Positions 1-6,563 of a stretch of 16,712 bases of DNA are shown piece by piece; position 1 is the first letter of the stretch, and every line of letters begins with the position of its first letter. A program made the position numbers and the translations under genes. The notes under the pieces were generated by a model, which had not been told where the DNA came from, searched no databases, and worked only from the letters and a program-made list of their open reading frames with translations. The DNA is taken from positions 1-16,712 of the forward strand of contig CAJUSB010000075.1 in the NCBI GenBank assembly GCA_910589115.1. Direction: 5' to 3'. Source of the DNA: an uncultured Clostridia bacterium. GTDB taxonomy: Bacteria > Bacillota > Clostridia > Oscillospirales > Butyricicoccaceae.

Positions 1-83
1 TGCCGCGCCGCCCCCATGGGGGCGAACCCTCTGGGACACACCTTTAAACCGCTAATCTTATACGATATTTCCATTTACACAAT
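1..83. other. Sequence beyond the broken IS end, with a perfect palindrome
   Basis: No gene is visible here. A perfect 16-bp palindrome (CGCCCCCATGGGGGCG) occupies 9-24. It is followed by ACCCTCTGGGACACAC, which resembles part of the GC-rich repeat family found elsewhere in the window. The IS3 orfB homology breaks off at about 100-104, so this stretch appears to be foreign to the IS and marks a deletion or rearrangement junction. Confidence 0.4.
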
Positions 84-473
84 TTATTTTTCACACCTCC
101 TTTTCAGCAAATCATCCGACTTTCTGGCCTCCCGATCCGCCTTTGTGATGCTGTTGGGCCTACGCTTTGGGTGATGGACCATGCCAATCTCCTTCATTAC
201 GCGGTAGACCGTGCTCTCACTGGGGATGGTGACGCCCTCAGGCTGCTTCAACAGCAACGCCTGGTACATCCGTTTGCGCCCGTAAGTATCATTGCAGACA
301 TCCTCGTTATAAATCTCCCACATAGCCTCCGCCAGACCTTGAAACTTCCAAGGTCTCTCCCGATGAGAAAGATACTGGTAAAATCCCTGTCGGCCCACCT
401 TCAGCACCCGGCAGTACATCGATATCTTTCCTTTCTTCCCGCCGTCATCCGTCTTTTTTGCAAGAAACCTCAT
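84..473 (-). pseudogene. IS3-family transposase OrfB, N-terminal fragment
   Basis: From the ATG at 473 the frame reads MRFLAKKTDDGGKKGKISMY and continues through the HTH_21-type region. Recognisable pieces are VLKVGRQGFYQYL, NDTYGRKRMYQALL, STVYRVMKEIGMVHHPKRRP and the lysine-rich linker ending KSDDLLKR. It then runs into RCEK and a stop. A full OrfB is about 270-290 residues and has an rve/DDE integrase domain after this linker. That whole catalytic half is missing, so the product cannot transpose. The normal product is an OrfAB fusion made by -1 frameshifting, and the frame is still open upstream of 473 across the slippery site. Confidence 0.8.
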
Positions 474-802
474 TCGCTGTTTTTTGCTGACTTCCGACGG
501 CTCGCAGCAAAAAAAGCGTTGGCCTCCGCCAAAAACGCATTCTCTTCCTTCAGCCGCCGAATCTCTCGCTCCAACGCCTTGTTCTGCTTGCGCAGCACCG
601 CCAGTTCCTCCGCAAAGCTCATTGCGTCGCCGGGTGGGCGAGACCCAGGTCCCGCCTCCAGGCGACCTTCCCGTACAGCGTGTCCACAGGAATACCCAGT
701 TCCTTCGCCGCCTTTCCTGCACCTATTTCCTTGGCCAGATCCACCGCCTGTACCTTGTACTTCTTTTTCATATTTCTTCTGTTTCTGTGCCATTTTTTTC
801 AC
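470..802 (-). pseudogene. IS3-family transposase OrfA, double-frameshifted
   Basis: The frame starts at a GTG (802) seven bases after AAGGAGG and stays open for 110 codons, but its middle is nonsense for the family. The start (MAQKQKKYEKE) and end (AMSFAEELAVLRKQNKALER, RRLKEENAFLAEANAFFAAS) match IS3 OrfA. The expected helix-turn-helix, KVQAVDLAKEIGAGKAAKEL followed by GIPVDTLYG, is read one base over, between about 765 and 670. A +1 lesion near 765 and a compensating lesion near 665 explain this. About six codons expected between LYG and EGRLE also seem to be missing. The open frame is therefore misleading: its DNA-binding part is scrambled. Confidence 0.75.
479..485 (-). promoter_or_regulatory. 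Slippery heptamer A_AAA_AAC for -1 frameshifting
   Basis: In the OrfA frame the codons GCA AAA AAC (487-479) contain A_AAA_AAC, a classical -1 slip site. Slipping there moves the ribosome into the OrfB frame (KKQRMRF) just before the OrfA stop at 470-472. This is the normal way IS3-family elements make the OrfAB transposase. A second homopolymer, T_TTT_TTT, lies slightly upstream and could also slip. Confidence 0.6.
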
Positions 803-864
803 CTTCCTTACCTCCTTATTTTACTCCTTTTCCGTGAGTTGCAAGTGTCTACTTTTTTATACCA

Positions 865-920
865 TATCATAATTACGTTTTACGTAAAGGGTCACAGTTG
901 TTGCCCATGCCAGGCGCACT
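865..920. other. Short intergenic with a small palindrome
   Basis: This gap lies between the IS remnant and the wal-operon terminator. It holds the palindrome TTTACGTAAA (879-888), nested in TTACG-N5-CGTAA (873-887). I see no promoter or gene. The palindrome could be a protein-binding site or simply AT-rich sequence. Confidence 0.25.
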
Positions 921-972
921 AAAAAAAAACTGCTAGGCATTCCTGAAAATCTTTTTCAGGAATGCCCAGCAA
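921..972 (-). terminator. Strong intrinsic terminator after the yycH-like gene
   Basis: On the minus strand a near-perfect 18-bp stem (arms 953-970 and 932-949, one internal mismatch) is closed by a two-base loop. It is followed within three bases by a run of nine U residues (929-921). It begins about 27 bases after the stop of the yycH-like gene and is a textbook Rho-independent terminator. It marks the 3' end of the walR-walK operon. Confidence 0.9.
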
Positions 973-998
973 AAGGCTTCACACGCTGCAGCCATCCG

Positions 999-2276
999 CT
1001 ACGGCCGTACAAAGGTAAAACAGCGCTCGGCTGCAAAAAGATTTGGCCCACTTTCCACATAAGCAATCCCAAGCCGCTGTCCGGGGCGCTGCGCTGCTGC
1101 CGCTGCCTGTGCCGCAGGAAGGACATACTGCCGTTCTCCCGTCGCAGTAAAGCGCCGAAGCCGGATCACCGCCCGGATCAACTGCCCGTCCGCAAAGTCA
1201 AAACGTGCATACGGATCACCAGTAACAACCGGAATCCCCTCAAATACCAGCCCAAATTGCAGCACCATCCGGCCGCCGTCTGCTTCGGTACAGGAAAGCA
1301 GCTCGGTCTGCGTACCGGCTCCAATCGAATACTGCGCACGTTCTAATATCGCGCGTGCTTTCTCAATGGACTCGGGCACAGGCAGCGGCTCAGTCTGCTC
1401 ATTCTCGCGGCGGGCTGCCGAATAATGCACCGTACCATCTGCATTGATGCGGATCGTACTGTCATTATCCACATAAACCTGTGCGTCACGTTCCTGATAG
1501 CTGCGGGCGTATACGCTGTAATCAAATGCGCCCAACAAGGTTTGCAGGCTGCTTGCCCCGTTCGGATCACCAAAAGCAGGCGGGCCGCTAAGCAGCACAT
1601 CCGCACTTGACGGCGCACCATCAAATAATAACGTCTCCGCTGCCAGCTGGCTGTATACCGGTTCGGATGCGGTACCCGCATAGCTGCACGGATTCGCACT
1701 CAAAGCGGACGCTGCACGCTGCCAAGCATTCCGATCAACTGTCGTATCTGCGGATAAAAGCCCTTCTTCCCGCGTGCGCAGTACCATGCGGCCCTCCCGC
1801 GTGAGCAGCAGCATAGAAATATTCATCGAAACGCCACAACGTCCCTCAAGCCATGCCGCAAGTGCAGAGGCAGGAATTTCACCATTATATGCATAGCATA
1901 GCGTATCCCCGGCAAGCAGCCCGCAAAGCTCCTCTTCGGTGAATGGTTCAAACTGCTCTGCCATGCTGAGTGCATTGCCCATCAGATCCCGAGTTGATTC
2001 GTACAGCTGCGCCGTGGAACGTTCATTGTACGCCGCCCCATACAGCACACCATCCGTGCCGGTCATAGCAACTGATGATGGATACGCCGCCGGACTGTCA
2101 CCACTACGCACCTCATAACCCAGATTTGCATGTCCCAATGAGCGCTGAAAGGATTTCAGCAGGGTATCACTGCCGACTGCACTGACAACGCTGAACAAAG
2201 ATAATCCTGCCATCAGCAGCGTCAGCACGACAAGTGCAATATTCCGAATCGTATTTTTGATTGATTTTTGTTTCAT
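999..2276 (-). CDS. YycH-like membrane-anchored regulatory protein of the WalRK operon
   Basis: This is a 425-residue protein with a basic start (MKQKSIKNTIRN), one hydrophobic segment at about residues 13-34, and a long extracytoplasmic part. That topology is typical of YycH/YycI proteins, which bind WalK in the membrane and tune its activity. Sequence similarity alone is weak by eye. The call rests on topology, size, the C-terminal pattern (QFGLVFEGIPVV, then a YARFDFADGQLIRAVIRLRR stretch) and its place as the last gene after walR and walK. A 184-bp gap separates it from the lipoprotein gene upstream. The ATG at 2276 has only a weak AGGG as ribosome site. A strong terminator follows. It could instead be an unrelated exported protein that happens to sit in this operon. 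Confidence 0.6.
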   Translation of the reverse strand: MKQKSIKNTIRNIALVVLTLLMAGLSLFSVVSAVGSDTLLKSFQRSLGHANLGYEVRSGDSPAAYPSSVAMTGTDGVLYGAAYNERSTAQLYESTRDLMGNALSMAEQFEPFTEEELCGLLAGDTLCYAYNGEIPASALAAWLEGRCGVSMNISMLLLTREGRMVLRTREEGLLSADTTVDRNAWQRAASALSANPCSYAGTASEPVYSQLAAETLLFDGAPSSADVLLSGPPAFGDPNGASSLQTLLGAFDYSVYARSYQERDAQVYVDNDSTIRINADGTVHYSAARRENEQTEPLPVPESIEKARAILERAQYSIGAGTQTELLSCTEADGGRMVLQFGLVFEGIPVVTGDPYARFDFADGQLIRAVIRLRRFTATGERQYVLPAAQAAAAAQRPGQRLGIAYVESGPNLFAAERCFTFVRP

Positions 2277-2460
2277 AACCCTACATCAGACAAAAGGTAA
2301 CCTCTAAAAACGCTTCTATTGAAAGCTCGGACTTTTTCTATCTTAAAAGATCCTAAAACTTAGACGAAAACAGCAAATTCCAGAATCCAGTTTCTGATTT
2401 TAGCGGTTCCTAAAAGGCAAAAACCATCGGACGGCGGCACAGGCCTTTTCATCAAATCGC
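2277..2460. other. Intergenic within the wal operon
   Basis: This 184-bp AT-rich gap lies between the lipoprotein and the yycH-like gene. It contains a 7-bp inverted repeat, AAAAGGC (2412-2418) with GCCTTTT (2443-2449), separated by 24 bases and without a downstream U-tract. I cannot identify a convincing promoter. Confidence 0.25.
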
Positions 2461-2832
2461 CTACTTGTCATAGTCGATCGTCCAAACTCCGTCAGTATAC
2501 TGAACTGCAATCAGGATTTGGCTATCCGCAGTGAAGTGATCGGTAAATGTCTGTGAATGCTCCTCGCCGTTATCGTCCAGAAAAGAAACCGTATAACGAT
2601 AGTCCTCCGCTGGTTCAATCGTAAAATAGCAAAGCTGCGTATCCTGAATTGCATCAGGGGAAACGGCAACGGTCTGCCCTGAATGCGTGATAGTCGTATC
2701 TGTAATTTCACGACTGGAATAATTGGTAACAATCAGATTACCGTCCTGGTGTACAACATTGCCGCCTGCGGCACCACAGCCTGCAAACAGCAGCGTAAAA
2801 ATAAATAGAAAAAACCATACCTGTTTTTTCAA
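2461..2832 (-). CDS. Small lipoprotein of unknown function
   Basis: This is a 123-residue protein beginning with a type II signal peptide: MKK, a hydrophobic run (WFFLFIFTLL), then the lipobox LFAGC with lipidation expected at Cys19. The mature part is short, acidic and beta-rich (NLIVTNYSSREITDTTITHS), ending GVWTIDYDK. I do not recognise a family. The start is a TTG at 2832, eight bases after GGGAGG, which decides this start over any ATG. It lies between walK and the yycH-like gene, 73 bp after walK. A role at the membrane next to the WalK sensor is possible but is inference from position only. Confidence 0.75.
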   Translation of the reverse strand: MKKQVWFFLFIFTLLFAGCGAAGGNVVHQDGNLIVTNYSSREITDTTITHSGQTVAVSPDAIQDTQLCYFTIEPAEDYRYTVSFLDDNGEEHSQTFTDHFTADSQILIAVQYTDGVWTIDYDK

Positions 2833-2905
2833 TGCTATGACCTCCCTGTCCTATAAGCCAAATGTCCCCGCGCAGACGGAACGTACATCACCGCAATCGT
2901 ACCCT

Positions 2906-4678
2906 TTACGCATCTTCAAGCGGCAAGTCAATCGGCAGCAGAATGGTGACAGTCGTCCCCTTGTCCAGCTCACTTTCCAGCCGGATACTGCCGCGGTGTG
3001 CCTCCACCATTTCCTTGGCAATCGCTAGGCCGAGACCAGTGCCGCCCTTCTCACGAGAGCGGGCCTTGTCAACACGGTAAAAACGCTCAAACAATCGCGG
3101 CACATCATTTTTAGGAATGCCCATCCCGTCATCCCTCACAACAATCTGTAAAAGGCGTTCATCCTGCATCCGAGCGGACAATGTAATATGCCCGCCCTGC
3201 GGCGTATATTTAATGGAATTTGAAACAATATTGACAATCACCTGTTCCAGCCGCTCACGGTCGCCGTTCATATCGGGCAGTGTGTCGGGAATCTCCATTT
3301 GAAAGCTGTGGCCCTGCTCGCTGGCATTCAGTACCATTGCATTATAAACTGCCTCCAGCATGGCATGTGTCGAAAAACGGGTAAACCGGAGATCCATCTG
3401 GTTATAATCGAGCTTGGAGAGGGTCAGCAAGTCGGTAACAATACGCGCCATACGCTCGGCCTCACTGGTGACAATCCCCAGGAATTTTATCTCGGTTTCC
3501 TGCGGCAAGTCGCCCGCTGCATCAATCAGCGTTTCCGTGTAGGAACGGATATTGGTCAATGGCGTGCGCAGTTCATGGGAAACATTGGCGACAAATTCCC
3601 GGCGGGCATCGTCCAGCTTCCGCTGCTCGGTAATGTCGTGGATGACCGCCATTACACCGCCGTCACCATCAATGGTGCCGTATGGGGCAAGGGTCACAGT
3701 CAAGACTCGGCCATACCGGGTGATCTCACTCTGGAGATAGGTACGCCGTCCATCAGACTTTTCGGGCAGTGCCAAATCGTCAAACATATCGTCAAAGGTG
3801 ACATTATCCTCAAAACGTATGCCGAGATAATTTTCGGTTGCAGGATTCATATGAATCAGCGCACCATCAAAGGTAAAAGCAGCAACGCCGTCTGTCATAT
3901 GGAGAAAAATGGTTTCCAGCTTGTTGCGTTCCCCCTGCACCTCATTCAGAGTAGAATGCAGCGCGTGCGCCATATAGTTAAAAGCGCTGGTAAGCTCGCC
4001 AATTTCATCTGAGGACTGGATGGAAAGCTGCTGTCCAAAATCCCCGTCAGCAATGCGTTTCGCACCTTGCGTAATATTTTCCAGAGGGGTTGTAATCGTC
4101 TTGGAAAGCAGGAATGACAGTAAAATAGCTACCACCAGGCCGAACATCATAGCCTGCATTACAATCGCAAAATAACGGTAAGAAAGCTCGGAAATCTCCT
4201 GTTTATCATCGTTAATGTACACGATAAAACGCACCGACCCATCCAGGCAGACCGGAATGGCATAATCCATATAGCTGTCAATGACCGAACCGGAGCAGCT
4301 GGCCTGCCCGGCCATAGCAGCAATAATATTCGGACGGCGGTAGAACTGTTCCGCGCTGGCAGCATTCGCAGCGGAACCGGTCAAAAACTTCCCTTCCGCA
4401 TCCAGAATACTGAAACTGCGATACTGATCAAGCCCAAGCTGCGTATCATATGCAGCAACGACATTTTTCAGAGCCTCGGCACCCGCAGGTGCAGCGGCGG
4501 CATTTTCCATAGCTGCCATCACGTCACCGGTCCAGAGGGTGTCCTGCACCTGGCTGCGGAAATCCTCCAGATAAAACGAACCGACACTGTTAATCAGGAA
4601 AATACCGACAACAGCCATAACGGAAACGATCAGCAGCACCAGGATGAGAACCAACTTCATATGCAAACTGCGGAACAC
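2906..4678 (-). CDS. walK: WalK-type sensor histidine kinase
   Basis: This 590-residue membrane kinase senses an envelope signal and phosphorylates the response regulator encoded just upstream. Order of parts: transmembrane segment about 8-30, extracytoplasmic domain to about 168 (Cache/PAS-like by position), second transmembrane segment 171-192, and HAMP 192-245. A cytoplasmic PAS follows at about 252-350, then HisKA with the H-box SHELRTPLTN (His368). The ATPase domain has the N-box NIVSNSIKYTP (Asn487), DDGMGIP (516-522), the F-box FERFYRVDKARSR and the G2 box GGTGLGLAIAKEM (545-557). All catalytic motifs are intact. The start is a GTG at 4678 with AAGGAGGA six bases upstream. Domain order HAMP-PAS-HisKA-HATPase and the neighbouring WalR-like regulator support WalK over PhoR, which is the main alternative. 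Confidence 0.88.
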   Translation of the reverse strand: MFRSLHMKLVLILVLLIVSVMAVVGIFLINSVGSFYLEDFRSQVQDTLWTGDVMAAMENAAAAPAGAEALKNVVAAYDTQLGLDQYRSFSILDAEGKFLTGSAANAASAEQFYRRPNIIAAMAGQASCSGSVIDSYMDYAIPVCLDGSVRFIVYINDDKQEISELSYRYFAIVMQAMMFGLVVAILLSFLLSKTITTPLENITQGAKRIADGDFGQQLSIQSSDEIGELTSAFNYMAHALHSTLNEVQGERNKLETIFLHMTDGVAAFTFDGALIHMNPATENYLGIRFEDNVTFDDMFDDLALPEKSDGRRTYLQSEITRYGRVLTVTLAPYGTIDGDGGVMAVIHDITEQRKLDDARREFVANVSHELRTPLTNIRSYTETLIDAAGDLPQETEIKFLGIVTSEAERMARIVTDLLTLSKLDYNQMDLRFTRFSTHAMLEAVYNAMVLNASEQGHSFQMEIPDTLPDMNGDRERLEQVIVNIVSNSIKYTPQGGHITLSARMQDERLLQIVVRDDGMGIPKNDVPRLFERFYRVDKARSREKGGTGLGLAIAKEMVEAHRGSIRLESELDKGTTVTILLPIDLPLEDA

Positions 4679-5004
4679 GGGCTCCTCCTTCCTTGCGTCC
4701 CCCTTCTCACGCCAAAGGGCGCTGCCCTCTGGACACCCGTCCCTTGCAGGGAAAGCCGCCTATGCGGCAGGTTGTCTTCCGCAGACAGCGCCAAAGGGCG
4801 CTGCCCTCTGGACACCCGTCCCTCGCCGGGAAGGCCGCCTATGCGGCGGGCAGTCTTCCGCAGACAGCGCCAGAGGGACTTGTCCCTCTGGACTCCCTTT
4901 CATCGCCTGCGGGCGGGACGAAAGAACAGCTGCGGCAAATCTTTCTGCACGTGAGTGTATCATAATTTTGTATTCAAGACATTTTGAAAGCGAAACGCAT
5001 CGTT
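4679..5004. other. 326-bp walR-walK intergenic
   Basis: This unusually long gap between a response regulator and its kinase is mostly filled by the tandem palindromic repeat annotated separately. The part nearest walR (4930-5004) is AT-rich. On the minus strand it contains TATGAT with only a poor -35 match at 17 bp, so a second walK promoter is possible but unconvincing. I see no gene. Confidence 0.5.
4711..4918 (-). repeat. Tandem 79-bp GC-rich palindromic repeat between walR and walK
   Basis: Two near-identical units (4711-4789 and 4790-4868, period exactly 79) are followed by a diverged partial third (from 4869). Each unit starts with a hairpin: CCAAAGGGC-GCT-GCCCTCTGG at 4712-4732 and 4791-4811. 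In the third it is a perfect CCAGAGGGAC-TT-GTCCCTCTGG at 4870-4891. Each unit also holds a GCCGC-CTAT-GCGGC hairpin and TCTTCCGCAGAC. On the minus (wal-sense) strand the single mismatch in copies 1 and 2 becomes a G-U wobble, so the structure suits the transcribed RNA. Related single copies lie at 6459-6537 and 8811-8848. Confidence 0.85.
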
Positions 5005-5691
5005 TTAACGTTCATCGTAGTAGTAGCCCATCCCACGCTTTGTGATAATATATTTGGGCTGGGCGGGCTCGTCCTCCACCTTCTCGCGCAGACGGCGGAT
5101 CGCAACGTCAACCGCCCGCAAATCACCATAATACTCATATCCCCAGACTTTTTCCATCAATTCCTCACGGGTGACCACCCGCCCCGGCGTTGATGACAAA
5201 AAGCTAAGAATATCATACTCCCTGACCGACAGGTCAAGCGGCCTGCCGTTTTTATAAACCGTGTTTTGTTCCGGGCTGATCATCAGCCGGCCTTCCACCG
5301 CAGCGGCAGGGGGTTCGGCCTCCGGCGGCACCGTTCTGCGCATATTTGCTTTGACCCGCGCCATCAGCTCACGCATGGAAAAGGGCTTGGTAATATAGTC
5401 ATCCGCACCCATATCAAGTGCCTCTACCTTATCGGTTTCCTCTTCCCGGGCGGTCAGCATAATGACCGGCACCTGCGATTTCTCCCGCACGCGGCGCAGC
5501 ACCTCGAATCCATCCATTCCCGGCAGCATGACATCCAACAGGATCAAATCCGGCTCGTCCTCTAATGCCGATTTCAGCCCTGCCGGGCCATCCCCTGCCG
5601 CAATCGCTTCATATCCCTCACGCTCCAGGTTAAATACCAGGATATCCGCAATCGTGCGTTCATCTTCTACCACAAGGATTTTCTTTTTCAT
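5005..5691 (-). CDS. walR: WalR-type response regulator (OmpR/PhoB family)
   Basis: This is a 228-residue regulator. The receiver domain (1-115) has the acidic pocket E9-D10, phosphoacceptor D53 in LILLDVMLPGMDG, T80 in MLTA and K102 in ITKPF. It is followed by a winged-helix DNA-binding domain whose C-terminal part reads VDVAIRRLREKVEDEP and ITKRGMGYYYDER. In Firmicutes WalR controls cell-wall hydrolase and envelope genes together with WalK, which is the next gene here. I chose ATG at 5691 because AAGGAG lies eight bases before it. A GTG at 5700 would add MVS and overlap the ribosome site. PhoP/PhoB-type regulators are the alternative. The YycH-like gene in the operon favours WalR. Confidence 0.88.
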   Translation of the reverse strand: MKKKILVVEDERTIADILVFNLEREGYEAIAAGDGPAGLKSALEDEPDLILLDVMLPGMDGFEVLRRVREKSQVPVIMLTAREEETDKVEALDMGADDYITKPFSMRELMARVKANMRRTVPPEAEPPAAAVEGRLMISPEQNTVYKNGRPLDLSVREYDILSFLSSTPGRVVTREELMEKVWGYEYYGDLRAVDVAIRRLREKVEDEPAQPKYIITKRGMGYYYDER

Positions 5692-5725
5692 GGAAACCAC
5701 TCCTTATAATCCTCCGGAACTGTTC

Positions 5726-5755
5726 AAAAAAGGAATCCGCCCCCCAAAAAGGCGG
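5726..5755 (-). terminator. Possible weak terminator after the Nudix gene
   Basis: On the minus strand CCGCC-N9-GGCGG (5755-5737) is followed, after five bases, by six U residues (5731-5726). The stem is only five GC pairs, so it may attenuate rather than stop transcription between the Nudix gene and walR. Confidence 0.35.
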
Positions 5756-5769
5756 CATATCATACAAGT

Positions 5770-6327
5770 TTAATGGTCAAATCCGTCCAGCAGCCCCAGC
5801 AAACGCGCACGATACATCGCAATCATCGTCTTACCGTCACACAGCTCACCCGATGCAATCTGACGTTCGACCTCGCGAATCGGCAGACGTACGACCTCGA
5901 CAAACTCGCCCTCATCCGGCTGTGATTCTCCCGGCACCAAATCCAACGCACAATAAGCGTGCAGGATTTCGGTCAGAAAACCCGGGGACGGATAACTCTT
6001 CCCCAGCGCGACCATGCGCCCGGCAGTAAAGCCGGTTTCCTCTTTCAGCTCGCGCACTGCGCAGCCTGCGGGGTCCTCGTCCGGGCCGTGATCCAGCTTG
6101 CCCGCCGGGATTTCAAGCAAGGTTTCTCCGTAAGGATAGCGGAACTGCCGCACCAGAATGACCTCGCCTTCCTTCGTAATCGGCAGCACGCCTACCCCGC
6201 CGGGATGCTCGCATACCTCACGGTAACACTCTGTGCCATCAGGAAGCAGTGCCGTATCTGTCCGACACTTAATAATCCGTCCCTTGAACTGATATTCCTG
6301 CGTCAACGTTTTTTCAGTAAAATCCAT
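5770..6327 (-). CDS. Nudix hydrolase, ADP-ribose pyrophosphatase type
   Basis: This 185-residue enzyme is expected to hydrolyse ADP-ribose or a similar nucleoside diphosphate sugar to AMP and a sugar phosphate, in the cytoplasm. The Nudix box is at 76-100: G76 in AGKLDHGPDEDPAG, then VRELKEETGF with R92, E93, E96, E97 and G99. The N-terminal strand region (GVGVLPI, EVILVRQFRYP, ETLLEIPAGKLD) and the SYPSPGF loop (YPSPG) fit the ADPRase subfamily, whose length is about 180-200 residues. There are two extra residues between G76 and the first box glutamate (E84) compared with the usual five-residue spacing. The ATG at 6327 is preceded by AAGGAGG at eight bases. It lies upstream of walR, with only a weak terminator between. 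Confidence 0.85.
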   Translation of the reverse strand: MDFTEKTLTQEYQFKGRIIKCRTDTALLPDGTECYREVCEHPGGVGVLPITKEGEVILVRQFRYPYGETLLEIPAGKLDHGPDEDPAGCAVRELKEETGFTAGRMVALGKSYPSPGFLTEILHAYCALDLVPGESQPDEGEFVEVVRLPIREVERQIASGELCDGKTMIAMYRARLLGLLDGFDH

Positions 6328-6395
6328 TCCTGTTTCCTCCTTCTATTGATATCCATAATAATACTCGCAAACAAATAATCTGCCATATTCACCCA

Positions 6396-6425
6396 CCCCG
6401 CCCGCCGTCATTTTGGCGGGCGGGG
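6396..6425. other. GC-rich perfect hairpin upstream of the Nudix gene
   Basis: CCCCGCCCGCC (6396-6406) and GGCGGGCGGGG (6415-6425) form an 11-bp perfect stem around GTCATTTT. No U-tract follows on either strand, so it is not a standard intrinsic terminator. It sits between the GH13 gene end and the Nudix start, near a copy of the palindromic repeat. Confidence 0.5.
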
Positions 6426-6458
6426 CAGGCCGCAGAAACAATCATTGCCGCACCAATT

Positions 6459-6537
6459 CCCCGCCGCAGCGGAGAAAGGGAGTCCAGAGGGACAAGTCCC
6501 TCTGGCGCCGTCTGCGTAAGACCGCCCGCCGCGCAGG
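6459..6537 (+). repeat. Dispersed copy of the palindromic repeat, inverted relative to the wal copies
   Basis: The minus strand here closely matches the junction of unit 2 and partial unit 3 between walR and walK: GCGGGCGGTCTTACGCAGAC, then CAGAGGGACTTGTCCCTCTG, then GACTCCCTTTC. The core CCAGAGGGAC-AA-GTCCCTCTGG is at 6484-6505. It is also bordered by ATTCCCCGCCGCAGCGG (about 6456-6472), which recurs beside the copy at 8811-8848. Confidence 0.75.
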
Positions 6538-6563
6538 CGAACGGAACCGGATTTTCCGCACCC

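Larger units (their letters stand above)
84..864 (-). mobile_element. Degenerate IS3-family element (IS150-like orfA/orfB organisation)
   Basis: Two overlapping frames have the orfA-orfB arrangement of IS3-family elements. They comprise a helix-turn-helix plus leucine-zipper-like OrfA and the N-terminal HTH_21 part of OrfB. The element is broken: orfA carries two opposite frameshifts, and orfB stops before the DDE (rve) catalytic domain. The upstream terminus is probably near 845-864, where the minus strand reads TGGTATAAAAAAGTAGACAC, beginning with TG as IS3 ends usually do. No matching inverted repeat remains at the other side, so the boundary at 864 is inference. Confidence 0.75.

Noticed and set aside
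171..922. Long plus-strand open frames over the IS remnant
   Set aside because: They are antisense to the orfA/orfB homology and their products are proline/serine-rich without recognisable motifs.
3299..4012. 237-codon plus-strand open frame opposite walK
   Set aside because: It lies entirely antisense to a kinase with all catalytic motifs intact, has no ribosome site and has no recognisable domain.
4711..4918. CRISPR array
   Set aside because: The units are contiguous 79-bp tandem copies with no unique spacers and no cas genes nearby.
4930..5004. Separate walK promoter
   Set aside because: TATGAT is present on the minus strand but the -35 at 17 bp matches only about three of six bases.
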